Position numbers and translations under genes: made by a program. A DNA stretch of 64,000 bases, taken from the NCBI RefSeq assembly GCF_007483685.1, contig NZ_VMKN01000001.1, forward strand, positions 1,538,393 through 1,602,392, in the 5' to 3' direction. Every line of letters starts with the position of its first letter. The stretch's first letter is position 1. Source of the stretch: Litoribacter populi (GTDB taxonomy: Bacteria > Bacteroidota > Bacteroidia > Cytophagales > Cyclobacteriaceae). The notes under the pieces were generated by a model. The model was not told the origin of the DNA. It did no database searches and was given only the letters and a program-made list of their open reading frames with translations. Shown here one piece after another: positions 25,262 to 34,408 of this stretch.

Positions 25262-26482
25262 TTAAATTTTTTTGGCTCGACAAGCGTAATACTTTTTTAC
25301 AATTTTGCTCATGGCTTTGATGTTTGGCAAATCTGCCGCCTGTGCCACGTCGATTACCTCGCCCTTTTTTGTATAGATCAGGATGCTATCTTTGGCCACA
25401 TAAGCATTGTTGCTGATGCTTCCGAAAGAAAAGAAGTAAGGGAGATATTCCTCTGGAATGTTAAGCCTTTCGATGGTCTTTCTTTTCATTTCATCTAGGT
25501 GTGCCTTCTCAAAAGGTTTGCTGACCAGGTCTATTTTGAAAAGGTTGCGGGTCAGAAACATGTTAGAAATACTTTTCAGCACAAAGTCTGAATTGGACTT
25601 CCACAATTTGACCGCACCCCAGATGTCAAAGTCATCAAGCTGGGTGAAAATATTGAGCAGTTCCCGTGAATTTTGAAAATCTTCTACAGTGTAATCGTAT
25701 TTAAGCAAATGGATGAGTTCGTCGGTGCCATTAAGGTTAACGCCGGATTGTTGAACTTCTTTTGCCCTGGAGATTAAATTGATGAGCATTTTTTCGGCAC
25801 TCACGGTGGTTTTGTGCAGGTAGACTTGCCAATACATTAGTCTTCTGGCACTTAGAAAATTCTCAATGCTGTAAATTCCTTTTTCCTCGATGACCAAGGC
25901 ATCATCTTTGATGTTCATCATCTTAATGATCCTGTCTGCCCCGATGGTGCCTTCGGACACCCCAGTGAAGAAGCAGTCACGTTGGAGATAGTCCAGTCGG
26001 TCTATGTCCAGCTGGCTGGAGACCAGTTGATGGAAAAATTTCCTTTCGTACCTCCCGGTAAAGATCTTGATGGCCAGTTCCAGTTTGTTGTTGAATTCCT
26101 GGTTTAAGGCTTCAATGATTAGCAGGGAAAGCTTTTCGTGGTGTATGTCCTTGAGCAAGCTGAATTCAAGGGCATGGGAAAATGGCCCGTGGCCTATGTC
26201 ATGTAGTAGTATGGCGATTAGGGAAGCTTCATATTCCTCATTGCTAATTTCATGGCCTTTATTTCGTAAATTGTCCAAGGTGATGCTCATTAGGTGCATG
26301 GCACCCAAAGCGTGGTGAAACCTGGTATGTAAAGCCCCGGGATAAATGAAATCCGTCAAACCCAGCTGTTTGATTCTACGTAACCTTTGAAAGTAGGGGT
26401 GATCAATGATGGCAAAAATGAGTTCGCTGGGAATGGTTATAAAACCATAGACAGGATCGTTGAGTATTTTATGGCTGTTCAA
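25262..26482 (-). CDS. HD domain phosphohydrolase
   Basis: A 406-residue HD-superfamily protein of the dNTPase/SAMHD1-like branch. The metal motif is split as usual: RFHHALGAMHL near residues 53-63, then LLHDIGHGPFSHALEF near 92-107, and a later Asp in QLDIDRLDYLQRD. Related proteins hydrolyse dNTPs or (p)ppGpp-like nucleotides, and the substrate here is not known. Translation starts at TTG (26480-26482), giving MNSHKILNDPVYGFI, which is the conserved N-terminus of the family. It heads the lipid A operon and is divergent from porX. Confidence 0.9.
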   Translation of the reverse strand: MNSHKILNDPVYGFITIPSELIFAIIDHPYFQRLRRIKQLGLTDFIYPGALHTRFHHALGAMHLMSITLDNLRNKGHEISNEEYEASLIAILLHDIGHGPFSHALEFSLLKDIHHEKLSLLIIEALNQEFNNKLELAIKIFTGRYERKFFHQLVSSQLDIDRLDYLQRDCFFTGVSEGTIGADRIIKMMNIKDDALVIEEKGIYSIENFLSARRLMYWQVYLHKTTVSAEKMLINLISRAKEVQQSGVNLNGTDELIHLLKYDYTVEDFQNSRELLNIFTQLDDFDIWGAVKLWKSNSDFVLKSISNMFLTRNLFKIDLVSKPFEKAHLDEMKRKTIERLNIPEEYLPYFFSFGSISNNAYVAKDSILIYTKKGEVIDVAQAADLPNIKAMSKIVKKYYACRAKKI

Positions 26483-26508
26483 TGGCCTTTATTTTTTGTG
26501 AGTAAAAA

Positions 26509-26516
26509 CAAAAGTA
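26509..26516 (-). promoter_or_regulatory. Candidate -7 element for the HD-lpx operon
   Basis: On the minus strand TACTTTTG is an exact TAnnTTTG match 26 bases upstream of the HD protein start. The nearest TTTG lies 24 bases further upstream, a longer spacing than the usual 19 or so, so the promoter is only likely. Confidence 0.45.
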
Positions 26517-26548
26517 ATTATAATTTTAAAAGATATAAACCAAACAAT

Positions 26549-28108
26549 ATGCAAAAATTCAAAATCCTTTGGGCTGATGACGAAATTGATCTGCTGAAAC
26601 CCCATATCATGTTTTTGGAACAAAAAGGCTACGAAATTACTACCGTCAACAGCGGAGTGGATGCGGTGGAAAAGGTAGAGGAAAGCAATTTTGACGTGAT
26701 ATTTTTAGATGAAATGATGCCCGGGATGACAGGTCTGGAAACCCTCCAGCAGGTCAAGATTTTGAAACCGCAGACACCGGTGGTAATGATTACCAAAAGT
26801 GAGGAGGAGCATATTATGGATGATGCGATTGGGGGAAAAATCGCCGATTATTTGATCAAGCCCATCAACCCTAATCAAATCTTGCTTTCTGTCAAAAAGA
26901 TTCTTCAGAATAAAAGGCTTATCACAGAGAAAACCAACCTTAGTTACCAGCAAGATTTTAGAAATATCAGTATGGCTTATAATGATGCCATCGACCATGA
27001 TGAATGGGCTGAAATCTACACCAAGCTGGTATATTGGGAACTTGAAATCGACAAAACCGAGAATAAGAGCATGCAGGAAGTGCTCGATACACAAAAAACA
27101 GAAGCCAACGCCAACTTTGCCAAGTTCATTAAGGAAAATTACCTCGATTGGCTCAACGAAAAAGGCATAGATAAACCCCTACTTTCACACCATGTGATGA
27201 GAGAAAAAGTTTTCCCTAAACTGCAGGAAGACAAACCTTTATTTTTTATTGTTATCGACAACCTCCGCCTTGACCAGTGGGAAGTGATTGAACCATTACT
27301 ATCTACTCATTTTGTGGTGCAGAGTGATGAAACTTATTACAGTATTTTGCCCACCACGACCGCATATGCTAGAAATGCACTATTCAGTGGTATGATGCCA
27401 ATGGATATGGCTCGGTTTCACCCCGATCTCTGGGAAGGGGAGGATACCGATGAGGGCAAAAACAACCATGAGGAAGAATTTTTGAATGTGAACATTCAGA
27501 GAAACAAACTGAATATCAAGAGCAGTTATCACAAAATTCTCCAAGCCCATCAGGGAAAGGCATTATTAGAAGCTTTTCCCAACATGATGAACAATGACCT
27601 GAATGTGTTGGTATACAATTTCGTGGATATGCTTTCCCATGCTAGGACGGACATGAAAATGATACGGGAATTGGCTCCGAATGAATCGGCTTATCGTTCC
27701 CTAACTGAAAGTTGGTTCACGCATTCCTCATTATTTGAGTTACTTAAAAAGATCAGTGATGCTGGCGCAGAAGTAGTAATCACCACCGATCATGGCACCA
27801 AAAGGGTACACCGGCCATATAAGATTATCGGTGACCGTACGGTAACCACCAACCTTAGGTATAAACAAGGTAAGAACCTTAATTTTGAATCCGGGAAGGT
27901 TTTCGAGATCAGAAAACCAGAAGATGCCAAATTACCAAAATTTAATGTATCGACAAGTTATGTTTTTGCCGTAGAAGATTATTTCTTTGCATATCCTAAT
28001 AATTACAATTATTACGTAAATTACTACAAGGACACCTTCCAGCACGGCGGGGTATCGCTAGAGGAAGTGATTGTGCCTTTGGTCCATCTTACACCGAAGA
28101 AATATTGA
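26549..28108 (+). CDS. porX: PorX, type IX secretion response regulator/phosphatase
   Basis: A 519-residue protein matching PorX, the regulator that works with PorY and SigP to control type IX secretion genes. Residues 1-120 are a REC domain with D54 as phosphoacceptor (NFDVIFLDEMMPGM). Residues 205-515 form a PglZ/alkaline-phosphatase-like domain with FIVIDNLRLDQWEV, the nucleophile Thr in PTTTAYARNALFSGM and the metal motif ITTDHGTKRVHRP. I start at ATG 26549 (MQKFKILWADDE). An ATG at 26387 would add residues that overlap the HD gene. It is followed by tsaE and ald. Confidence 0.95.
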   Translation: MQKFKILWADDEIDLLKPHIMFLEQKGYEITTVNSGVDAVEKVEESNFDVIFLDEMMPGMTGLETLQQVKILKPQTPVVMITKSEEEHIMDDAIGGKIADYLIKPINPNQILLSVKKILQNKRLITEKTNLSYQQDFRNISMAYNDAIDHDEWAEIYTKLVYWELEIDKTENKSMQEVLDTQKTEANANFAKFIKENYLDWLNEKGIDKPLLSHHVMREKVFPKLQEDKPLFFIVIDNLRLDQWEVIEPLLSTHFVVQSDETYYSILPTTTAYARNALFSGMMPMDMARFHPDLWEGEDTDEGKNNHEEEFLNVNIQRNKLNIKSSYHKILQAHQGKALLEAFPNMMNNDLNVLVYNFVDMLSHARTDMKMIRELAPNESAYRSLTESWFTHSSLFELLKKISDAGAEVVITTDHGTKRVHRPYKIIGDRTVTTNLRYKQGKNLNFESGKVFEIRKPEDAKLPKFNVSTSYVFAVEDYFFAYPNNYNYYVNYYKDTFQHGGVSLEEVIVPLVHLTPKKY

Positions 28109-28109
28109 T

Positions 28110-28544
28110 TTGGAAGAAATTAATTATGAGAGCCTGCAGGAATTACCCAAGGTAGCCCAAGCATTGATTGACATCTGCAAGGATGACCTCATTTGGGTTT
28201 TCAAGGGGGATATGGGTGCTGGTAAAACCACTTTAATTAAAGAGCTCGCCCGGCAGTACGGAGTGGTGGATAATGTTAGTAGCCCCACCTTTTCCATTGT
28301 CAATGAATATCAAAACGAGAGGGGTGCCTTGTTTTATCATTTTGATTTTTATAGACTTGAGGATGCGGATGAAGCACTGGAAATCGGAATAGATGACTAT
28401 TTTTATAGCGGTAATCCATGTTGGATAGAATGGGGCGAAAAAATTGCTGAATATATTCCAGAGGATTTTGTGTTGATAAGTATCAGTATGGACCCCTCCG
28501 GTAAACGAAACCTTAAAATAAAGACAGTTAGGGATGGGAGCTAA
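28110..28544 (+). CDS. tsaE: tRNA t6A modification ATPase TsaE
   Basis: TsaE is the P-loop ATPase that drives t6A37 synthesis on tRNA together with TsaB, TsaC and TsaD. Walker A is FKGDMGAGKTTLIKEL, followed by the family signature SSPTFSIVNEY, FYHFDFYRL and WIEWGEKI. A TTG at 28110, 1 base after the porX stop, gives the usual N-terminus (EEINYESLQELPKVAQALI). The ATG at 28071 inside porX adds 13 residues that look unrelated. The stop overlaps the alanine dehydrogenase start. Confidence 0.92.
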   Translation: MEEINYESLQELPKVAQALIDICKDDLIWVFKGDMGAGKTTLIKELARQYGVVDNVSSPTFSIVNEYQNERGALFYHFDFYRLEDADEALEIGIDDYFYSGNPCWIEWGEKIAEYIPEDFVLISISMDPSGKRNLKIKTVRDGS

Positions 28545-29748
28545 AATGGCGGAGATCACTAAGCAGGCGGGGATTTATCCCCAAGAGGCATTAGCCAAAG
28601 TTAAAAAGTCCAACAATTCGCTTATGATAGGCTTGCCCCGCGAGGTGGCCTTTCAAGAAAAGCGTGTAGTTCTTACGCCTGAGGCCGTGGCCCTATTGGT
28701 TAACAATGGGCAACGGGTAATGGTGGAAACCAATGCTGGCAAACTGTCTAAATTTACAGACAGGGATTATTCAGACGCAGGAGCCAAGGTTGTTTACACA
28801 GCTAAAGAAGCTTACGATGCAGAAATTGTACTCAAAGTGGAACCTCCAAAAGAGAATGAAATAGCCATGATGAGGCCAGGCGCCTGCTTGATTTCCGCTC
28901 TTCAGTTGGGGAAACAAAACGCTGACTATATCCATGCTCTCAATAGAAAGAAGGTGACTGCAGTAGCATTCGAAAACCTAGAGGACAAGGTAGGAGGGAT
29001 GCCAGTAGTCCGGGCTATGAGTGAAATTGCTGGAAGTACCGTCATGCTAGTAGCTGCTGAGTATCTTAGCAGTGTCAATGATGGGAAAGGCCTGATTCTA
29101 GGTGGGATCACAGGGGTGCCGCCTACGCAAGTAGTGATAATCGGGGCTGGTACGGTGGCTGAATATGCCGCAAGAACAGCATTGGGATTAGGCGCAACAA
29201 TTCGGATTTTTGATAACCATATATATAAATTACGTAGAATAAAGCAGTTGCTTGGTCAGCAAGTATATACCTCCACGATTGATAATTACACCTTAGGTCA
29301 GGCATTGAAAGAGGCTGATGTGGTGATTGGAGCATTAAGAGCTGAAAAAGGGAAGACCAAGGTGGTGGTTTCCGACGAAATGGTCGCAGCCATGATGCCA
29401 GGGAGTATTATTATTGATGTGAGCATAGACCAAGGAGGCTGTGTGGAAACATCTGAGATGACTACGCACAATAACCCCACATTTACCAAATATGATGTGA
29501 TTCATTATTGCGTGCCAAACATAGCCTCAAGGGTTGCAAGGACCGCCTCTGTGGCATTGAGCAATATTTTCACACCCATTCTCCTTCAAATGGCCGATCT
29601 GGGTGGGGCCGAAGAGATGATATTTAACTACAAGTGGTTTATGAAAGGCGTGTATACCTATAGAGGCAGCCTGACCAATGCTCACTTGGCCAGGAAGTTC
29701 TCTATGTCTCACAAAGAGTTACAGCTATTACTAGCCGCACGTTATTAG
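28534..29748 (+). CDS. ald: Alanine dehydrogenase
   Basis: A 404-residue NAD-dependent dehydrogenase converting L-alanine to pyruvate and ammonia. The N-terminal half has GLPREVAFQEKRVVLTPEAVALL with the substrate Arg/Lys region and LKVEPPKENEI. The Rossmann fold has VVIIGAGTVAEYAART near residues 206-221. The DVSIDQGGCVETS and HYCVPNIASRVARTAS blocks are typical of the alanine dehydrogenase/PNT family. A second ATG at 28546 would shorten it by four residues. The first start overlaps tsaE by 11 bases. The longer C-terminus (LTNAHLARKFSMSHKEL) is common in Bacteroidota members. Confidence 0.92.
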   Translation: MGAKMAEITKQAGIYPQEALAKVKKSNNSLMIGLPREVAFQEKRVVLTPEAVALLVNNGQRVMVETNAGKLSKFTDRDYSDAGAKVVYTAKEAYDAEIVLKVEPPKENEIAMMRPGACLISALQLGKQNADYIHALNRKKVTAVAFENLEDKVGGMPVVRAMSEIAGSTVMLVAAEYLSSVNDGKGLILGGITGVPPTQVVIIGAGTVAEYAARTALGLGATIRIFDNHIYKLRRIKQLLGQQVYTSTIDNYTLGQALKEADVVIGALRAEKGKTKVVVSDEMVAAMMPGSIIIDVSIDQGGCVETSEMTTHNNPTFTKYDVIHYCVPNIASRVARTASVALSNIFTPILLQMADLGGAEEMIFNYKWFMKGVYTYRGSLTNAHLARKFSMSHKELQLLLAARY

Positions 29749-30215
29749 GAAAGTAAATTTTGTCTTAATAGGAATTCAAGTTGATCATTGGCCTTGATAA
29801 GGCTTTTAGTCAACTGGTCATTTTTGCGCCTTAAGTCAAAAACTTCAAAAGCATTTTTTACAACTGTTCTCATGTAATCTTCATCCCATGGTTTGGTCAG
29901 GTAGTGGTAAACCTGTCCTTTGTTGATCGCATCGATTACTGCCTGGATATCGGTATAACCAGTCAGTAAGATGCGCATTGGGTCGGGGAAGTCAGGAATG
30001 ATAGATTCCAAAAACTCCACACCAGTTTCATTGGGCATTCGCTGATCGGTAATGATGATTTCAACAGTTTGGTTTTCAAGGAGCTTCCTCGCCTCTTCTG
30101 CAGATTCAGCAAGAAATATCTGATAGTTCCTTCTGAAGGTTGCTTTGAAAGCTTGAAGGTTGTTCACCTCATCGTCCACATAGAGGACTCGTATTTTTTC
30201 GTTTACTTCTTCCAT
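29745..30215 (-). CDS. Stand-alone response regulator with C-terminal helix
   Basis: A 156-residue REC-domain protein. The acidic pair is VDDE (residues 13-16), the phosphoacceptor is D57 in IIITDQRMP, and the conserved Lys is K108 in YLTKPWD. A coiled-coil-like tail (RRKNDQLTKSLIKANDQLEFLL) follows in place of a DNA-binding domain. Its REC sequence is close to that of the hybrid protein at 34405-35520, sharing DQRMP, TGVEF, RILLTGY and VIDAINKG-VY. It overlaps the ald stop by 4 bases and is divergent from the ThiF-GNAT-kinase operon, so it is probably a partner of that system. Confidence 0.9.
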   Translation of the reverse strand: MEEVNEKIRVLYVDDEVNNLQAFKATFRRNYQIFLAESAEEARKLLENQTVEIIITDQRMPNETGVEFLESIIPDFPDPMRILLTGYTDIQAVIDAINKGQVYHYLTKPWDEDYMRTVVKNAFEVFDLRRKNDQLTKSLIKANDQLEFLLRQNLLS

Positions 30216-30474
30216 TATCCGTAATTGATCTTCGCTTGGGATTTGGTTGCTAAATTAGAGAAAATTTTGAATTTGCCTTCAGATATTCGCCTGAACCTTT
30301 TGAAATAATTTTTAAGAAAGGCCTAAAATTGAAATATTATTATAGCAAAAGAGGGTAAAGATGGGTGTGAAATGCATTTTTGGCCATTTAAATAAATTAT
30401 TGTGTGAAATCTATAAAAATATCACTTCTAAAATATAACTTTACTGCCATATCAGCTTACAAAAAGTGCAATTC

Positions 30475-31575
30475 ATGGAAGGTATTTTGGCCCCAACGCG
30501 TAATAAAGTAGAGTACCAGGCGATAATTTTGGACCCTCAATCCACTATTGATCAGGCTAGAATTGATCAACTTTTGGCCCAACCCTACATCAATTTAACC
30601 GATACTTCCCAATGCCAGGTGGAGGAATTGGTGAAAATCAATAACCCAACAGAAAAGTTTTCCCCCGAAGTATTGGCTCATAAAGCCATCGAGTACTTGG
30701 CTAAACACTCCAAGGCAGCATTGTTTAATTATGTATATTATCCTTGGAGAAATACGGTCACAGTATTGTTGAAGGAAAAGGATTTTGCCCACCTAAGGAC
30801 TTCAAGAAACAAATTCAAGATAACTCAACAGGAACAGGACACTCTTTCCACCAAGAAAATAGGTGTTGTTGGGTTGTCTGTAGGGCAAAGTGTTGCTCTG
30901 AGTTTGGCTATGGAGCGCGGTTTTGGGGAGTTACGAATTGCTGATTTTGATACCTTGGAACTGAGCAATATGAACCGAATCAGAACCAGCGTGGTGAATT
31001 TGGGCGAGCCTAAAACTAGAATCGTGGCTAGGGAGATTGCAGAAATAGACCCTTATTTAAAGGTGATTTTGTTTGAGGAAGGACTTACTTCTGAGAATAT
31101 GGATGCGTTTTTTGTAAAGGGAGGTAATCTGGACTTATTAATTGAGGAATGCGACAGTTTGCATGTAAAGCTTACCAGTAGATTGAAAGCCAAATCTTTA
31201 GGTGTCCCAGTGATGATGGATACAAGTGATCGAGGAATGATTGATATAGAAAGATTTGATTTGGAAAGAGAAAGGCCTATATTTCATGGGAAATTACAGG
31301 GATTTGGGGAAGAATCTACTTTGGTTGATGGTATAAATTCCAAAGGGCAAGAGTACTTTTCAAGTCTAGTGGACTTCCAACAGCTTTCGGCAAGAGCAAA
31401 GCTAAGTATAGGTGAAATAGGCAAAACGATAACCACCTGGCCTCAGTTGGCAAGTTCGGTATTATTGGGAGGCGCTGCCTGTGCGCATATTAGCCGGTCG
31501 ATTTTGTTAGGGCAATCTCAATTTTCTGGGAGATTTTATATAGATATAGATCAATATTTATCTGGAAATAAATGA
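30475..31575 (+). CDS. ThiF/E1-like adenylating protein (Rv1355c-like)
   Basis: A 366-residue E1-superfamily protein. A unique N-terminal region (1-125) precedes a ThiF/MoeB-like Rossmann domain with KKIGVVGLSVGQSVALSLA (127-145), the acidic ADFDTLELSNMNR block with the finger Arg at 168, and ECDSLHVKLTSRLKAKSLGVPVMMDTS. No CxxC zinc pairs and no clear catalytic Cys loop are visible. It resembles the ThiF half of Rv1355c-type proteins but lacks a nitroreductase-like half. I use ATG 30475; a GTG at 30466 adds three residues. It is the first of four genes overlapping by 4 bases. Confidence 0.82.
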   Translation: MEGILAPTRNKVEYQAIILDPQSTIDQARIDQLLAQPYINLTDTSQCQVEELVKINNPTEKFSPEVLAHKAIEYLAKHSKAALFNYVYYPWRNTVTVLLKEKDFAHLRTSRNKFKITQQEQDTLSTKKIGVVGLSVGQSVALSLAMERGFGELRIADFDTLELSNMNRIRTSVVNLGEPKTRIVAREIAEIDPYLKVILFEEGLTSENMDAFFVKGGNLDLLIEECDSLHVKLTSRLKAKSLGVPVMMDTSDRGMIDIERFDLERERPIFHGKLQGFGEESTLVDGINSKGQEYFSSLVDFQQLSARAKLSIGEIGKTITTWPQLASSVLLGGAACAHISRSILLGQSQFSGRFYIDIDQYLSGNK

Positions 31576-32273
31576 AAGTAAGAGTAAGGGTGGTAAGAGC
31601 AGTGGAAGATCTTGAGGCTACCACCAAATACATAGAAGGGCATCACCGGGTGTTGGAGTCATATGGGGTAACAAAAGTGACTTCTGCGGACAGTTCCTGG
31701 GCTTCCAACCCAAATGTCTATTTGATTTTGTTTGAGTCAATAGAGGATTCCAGAGTATTGGGCGGTGGTAGAGTGCAGTTAAGAAGTGAGGGGTTTCCCC
31801 TTCCTTTTGAAAATGCCATTTACGAAATTGATACATCGATTGTTGAGTACATGTCTCAATTCGGCGACTGTGAAGCCGCTGAAATTTGCGGTCTTTGGAA
31901 TAGTAAAGAGGTGGCCGGGTATGGTATAGGTAGCATCTATCTAGTTCGAATTGGAGTTGCAATAGCCTCTCAACTAAACATCAAAAAACTGTTTGGGCTT
32001 TGCTCTCCTGTTACAGTGAAAATTTCCAGCAAAGTGGGCTATACGGTTATAAAAGAGTTAGGCAATGACGGGACATTTTTCTACCCCAAAGAGGATTTAG
32101 TTGCAACCGTAATGCATGTTGATGATGTAGAGAATATCCCTTTTGCAGAAGAAAAGGAAAGAGAATTTGTATTTAATGTAAGACGAGAGGGGCTGACCCA
32201 TTTGGTAGAAAAAGGGCCAAAGGGAGAAATGGAAGTTTTGTTTGACCTGAAAATACCCACGGTACGTGTATGA
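31572..32273 (+). CDS. GNAT-fold acyltransferase, N-acyl synthase-like
   Basis: A 233-residue protein with a GNAT-type fold. VYLILFESIEDSRVLGGGRVQL (residues 49-70) matches the strand pair before the acyl-CoA site. EAAEICGLW (101-109) resembles the E-x-x-R/W region of N-acyl amino acid and homoserine lactone synthases. AGYGIGSIYLVRIGVAIA (115-132) is a pyrophosphate-loop variant, followed by the KISSKVGYTVI motif. It is not a clear LuxI: the classic RxxxF-W motif is absent. Which acyl donor and acceptor it uses is unknown. It overlaps the ThiF-like and kinase genes by 4 bases each. Confidence 0.72.
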   Translation: MKVRVRVVRAVEDLEATTKYIEGHHRVLESYGVTKVTSADSSWASNPNVYLILFESIEDSRVLGGGRVQLRSEGFPLPFENAIYEIDTSIVEYMSQFGDCEAAEICGLWNSKEVAGYGIGSIYLVRIGVAIASQLNIKKLFGLCSPVTVKISSKVGYTVIKELGNDGTFFYPKEDLVATVMHVDDVENIPFAEEKEREFVFNVRREGLTHLVEKGPKGEMEVLFDLKIPTVRV

Positions 32274-34408
32274 AACAGTTTTACGATAGCAACAAAAATG
32301 TTTTTATTAGCTTCGGCGTAGTATTCTTGGTTTTTATTCTCCTGTTTTTGTTTTTACAGGATTTCAAACCAGTTCATGAACACAAAGTTAACCAGCTAAA
32401 AGTGCTTACCCAAGAGGAATTTGAAGCAGGAGTTTGGAGAGATCATAGGGAGTTTGAAGAGATTAATAAAGTCGATTTAGGGTTGATTAAGGAGGACTTT
32501 GCCATATTGATGGACCTGTCCGACTACCCAAATTATGGCAAGCATTCTATCATGGAGTTTAATTCTCCAGTTTTTCGAAAAGCTCATTTATACAGAATTG
32601 GCGAAAACGGGGAAAAGAGACTGGTTGCCAATGCCGGCAATCTTACTAAGGAAAGCAACCCTTTCAAGCACCCTAACCCTATTTATGAGATCCTCACTGA
32701 AGAAGGGGATAGCCCTTACTTGGTTGCAGAGTTTCAATCTGAAGTTCCGGTTAATTTTACTGTTACTATTTCCCCCAAGTTTAGTTTTTTTCAGGATTAC
32801 AGCCATAGATTACTGATTGTGAGTATATATATGGGGCTTATGCTAGCTTTGTTTATGTATAATCTAATCTTATATTTTTCGGTAAAGGATAAGGCTTATT
32901 TATACTATTGTCTTTACATACTTTTCATAGGGTTGGCCCAATTGTCTATTATGGGATATACCTATTATTTCTTCCTAGGTGAAAATGCCTACTTATATGA
33001 AGTGAGTATAATTGGCTTTACTGTAATTGCGAGCTTATTTGGGATACCTTTTGTTAGGATTTTTCTTAAAACAAAAGAATATGTTCCAGTACTTGACAAA
33101 ATCTTATTGATCCTAATGGGCTCTTATGCCCTTACTTTGGTATTGAGATTGTCAGGATTGGTAGAGATGAGCTATTTCCTAACAGATCTTAATGGACTAG
33201 CCATTGTAACGGTATTCTTGACAACGGGAATTATATTAGTGAAAAAGGGTTTCAGACCTGCTGTATATTTCTTAATAGCCTGGGGATTGTTTTTAGTTGG
33301 ATTGGTGATTTTTATTCTTCAAAATCTAGGTGTTATTAATTTGGATGGATATGCCAATTTCCCAATGCTTGCCGGTACAGCTTGCGAAGCAATATTGCTC
33401 TCTTTGGCCTTAGCAGATAGGATCAATATATTAAAGAAAGAAAAAGAACAGGAACAATCTGAAAAACTTGCCGCCTTAAAGGAAAACGAGCGTTTGGTGA
33501 AGCAACAAAACTCCATGCTTGAAGAAAAGGTACACAGTCGTACTGAGGAACTTGAAAAAACTTTGAAAAATCTTCAGGACACCCAGACGCAATTGGTGAA
33601 TCAAGAAAAGATGGCTTCTCTTGGTCAATTGACTGCTGGTGTTGCTCATGAAATTAATAACCCAATCAACTTTGTAAGCTCGAACGTCAATCCTTTAAAA
33701 AGAGATGTCGCCGATGTTATTGAAATCATGGAAGCTTATAGAGAGAAGGGGCAAAAGGAGTTCTCCGAAGAGACGCTCAAGTCCTTGAAAAGGTTGGAAG
33801 ATGAAATCGAACTTGACTATGTGAAAGGTGAGATTGACCAATTGCTTCAAGGAATGGAAGACGGGGCAAAGCGGACTGTAGAAATTGTAAAAGGGTTGAA
33901 GTTGTTTTCCAGGGTGGATGAACAAGATGTTAAGAAAGTTGATCTACATGCTGGGATCAGTAGTACGCTTGTGCTATTGAATAGCAGTATGTCCAACAAG
34001 ATACAAATTGTAAAAGATTTTGGTAAAATCCCGATGGTGGAATGTCTTGCGGGTAAAATCAACCAGGTATTCATGAATATCGTCAACAACGCTGTTCATG
34101 CCCTTACTGAGCATTTAGATAAGAACCCAAACCCAGAAATCATCATCAGAACCTCGATGGACGGGAATGATTTTGTCAAAATAGAAATAATAGACAACGG
34201 TCCAGGCATCCCTGAAGAGGTTAAAGCCAGAATCTTTGAACCTTTCTTTACTACCAAACCAGTGGGTAAAGGCACTGGTCTTGGACTTTCAATAGTTTTT
34301 ACTATTATTGAAAAACATAATGGGACACTAGAAGTGGAAAGCTGTCCAGATGCTGGTACTGCCTTTATTATTAGGCTTCCTGTACATCAAGAATCTGACA
34401 TGATATGA
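32270..34408 (+). CDS. 7TM-DISM sensor histidine kinase
   Basis: A 712-residue sensor kinase. After an N-terminal membrane segment (12-29), an extracytoplasmic 7TMR-DISMED2-type domain spans about 40-175. Seven membrane helices follow (about 180-385), then a coiled coil (385-445). The HisKA box is LGQLTAGVAHEINNPINF with His460. The ATPase has MNIVNNAVHALTE (N box), IDNGPGIPEE (G1) and GKGTGLGLSIV (G2). DISMED2 domains are thought to bind small ligands such as carbohydrates. The gene is translationally coupled to both neighbours. Confidence 0.93.
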   Translation: MKQFYDSNKNVFISFGVVFLVFILLFLFLQDFKPVHEHKVNQLKVLTQEEFEAGVWRDHREFEEINKVDLGLIKEDFAILMDLSDYPNYGKHSIMEFNSPVFRKAHLYRIGENGEKRLVANAGNLTKESNPFKHPNPIYEILTEEGDSPYLVAEFQSEVPVNFTVTISPKFSFFQDYSHRLLIVSIYMGLMLALFMYNLILYFSVKDKAYLYYCLYILFIGLAQLSIMGYTYYFFLGENAYLYEVSIIGFTVIASLFGIPFVRIFLKTKEYVPVLDKILLILMGSYALTLVLRLSGLVEMSYFLTDLNGLAIVTVFLTTGIILVKKGFRPAVYFLIAWGLFLVGLVIFILQNLGVINLDGYANFPMLAGTACEAILLSLALADRINILKKEKEQEQSEKLAALKENERLVKQQNSMLEEKVHSRTEELEKTLKNLQDTQTQLVNQEKMASLGQLTAGVAHEINNPINFVSSNVNPLKRDVADVIEIMEAYREKGQKEFSEETLKSLKRLEDEIELDYVKGEIDQLLQGMEDGAKRTVEIVKGLKLFSRVDEQDVKKVDLHAGISSTLVLLNSSMSNKIQIVKDFGKIPMVECLAGKINQVFMNIVNNAVHALTEHLDKNPNPEIIIRTSMDGNDFVKIEIIDNGPGIPEEVKARIFEPFFTTKPVGKGTGLGLSIVFTIIEKHNGTLEVESCPDAGTAFIIRLPVHQESDMI

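Noticed and set aside
30216-30474. A small RNA or riboswitch in the 259-base AT-rich gap before the ThiF-like gene
   Set aside because: No stable conserved stem or known aptamer pattern could be seen. The gap more likely holds the two divergent promoters, though no exact -33/-7 pair is present.
31572-32273. Calling the GNAT gene a LuxI homoserine lactone synthase
   Set aside because: The defining conserved Arg, Phe and Trp motif of LuxI and a LuxR partner are absent, so only a general acyltransferase label is supported.
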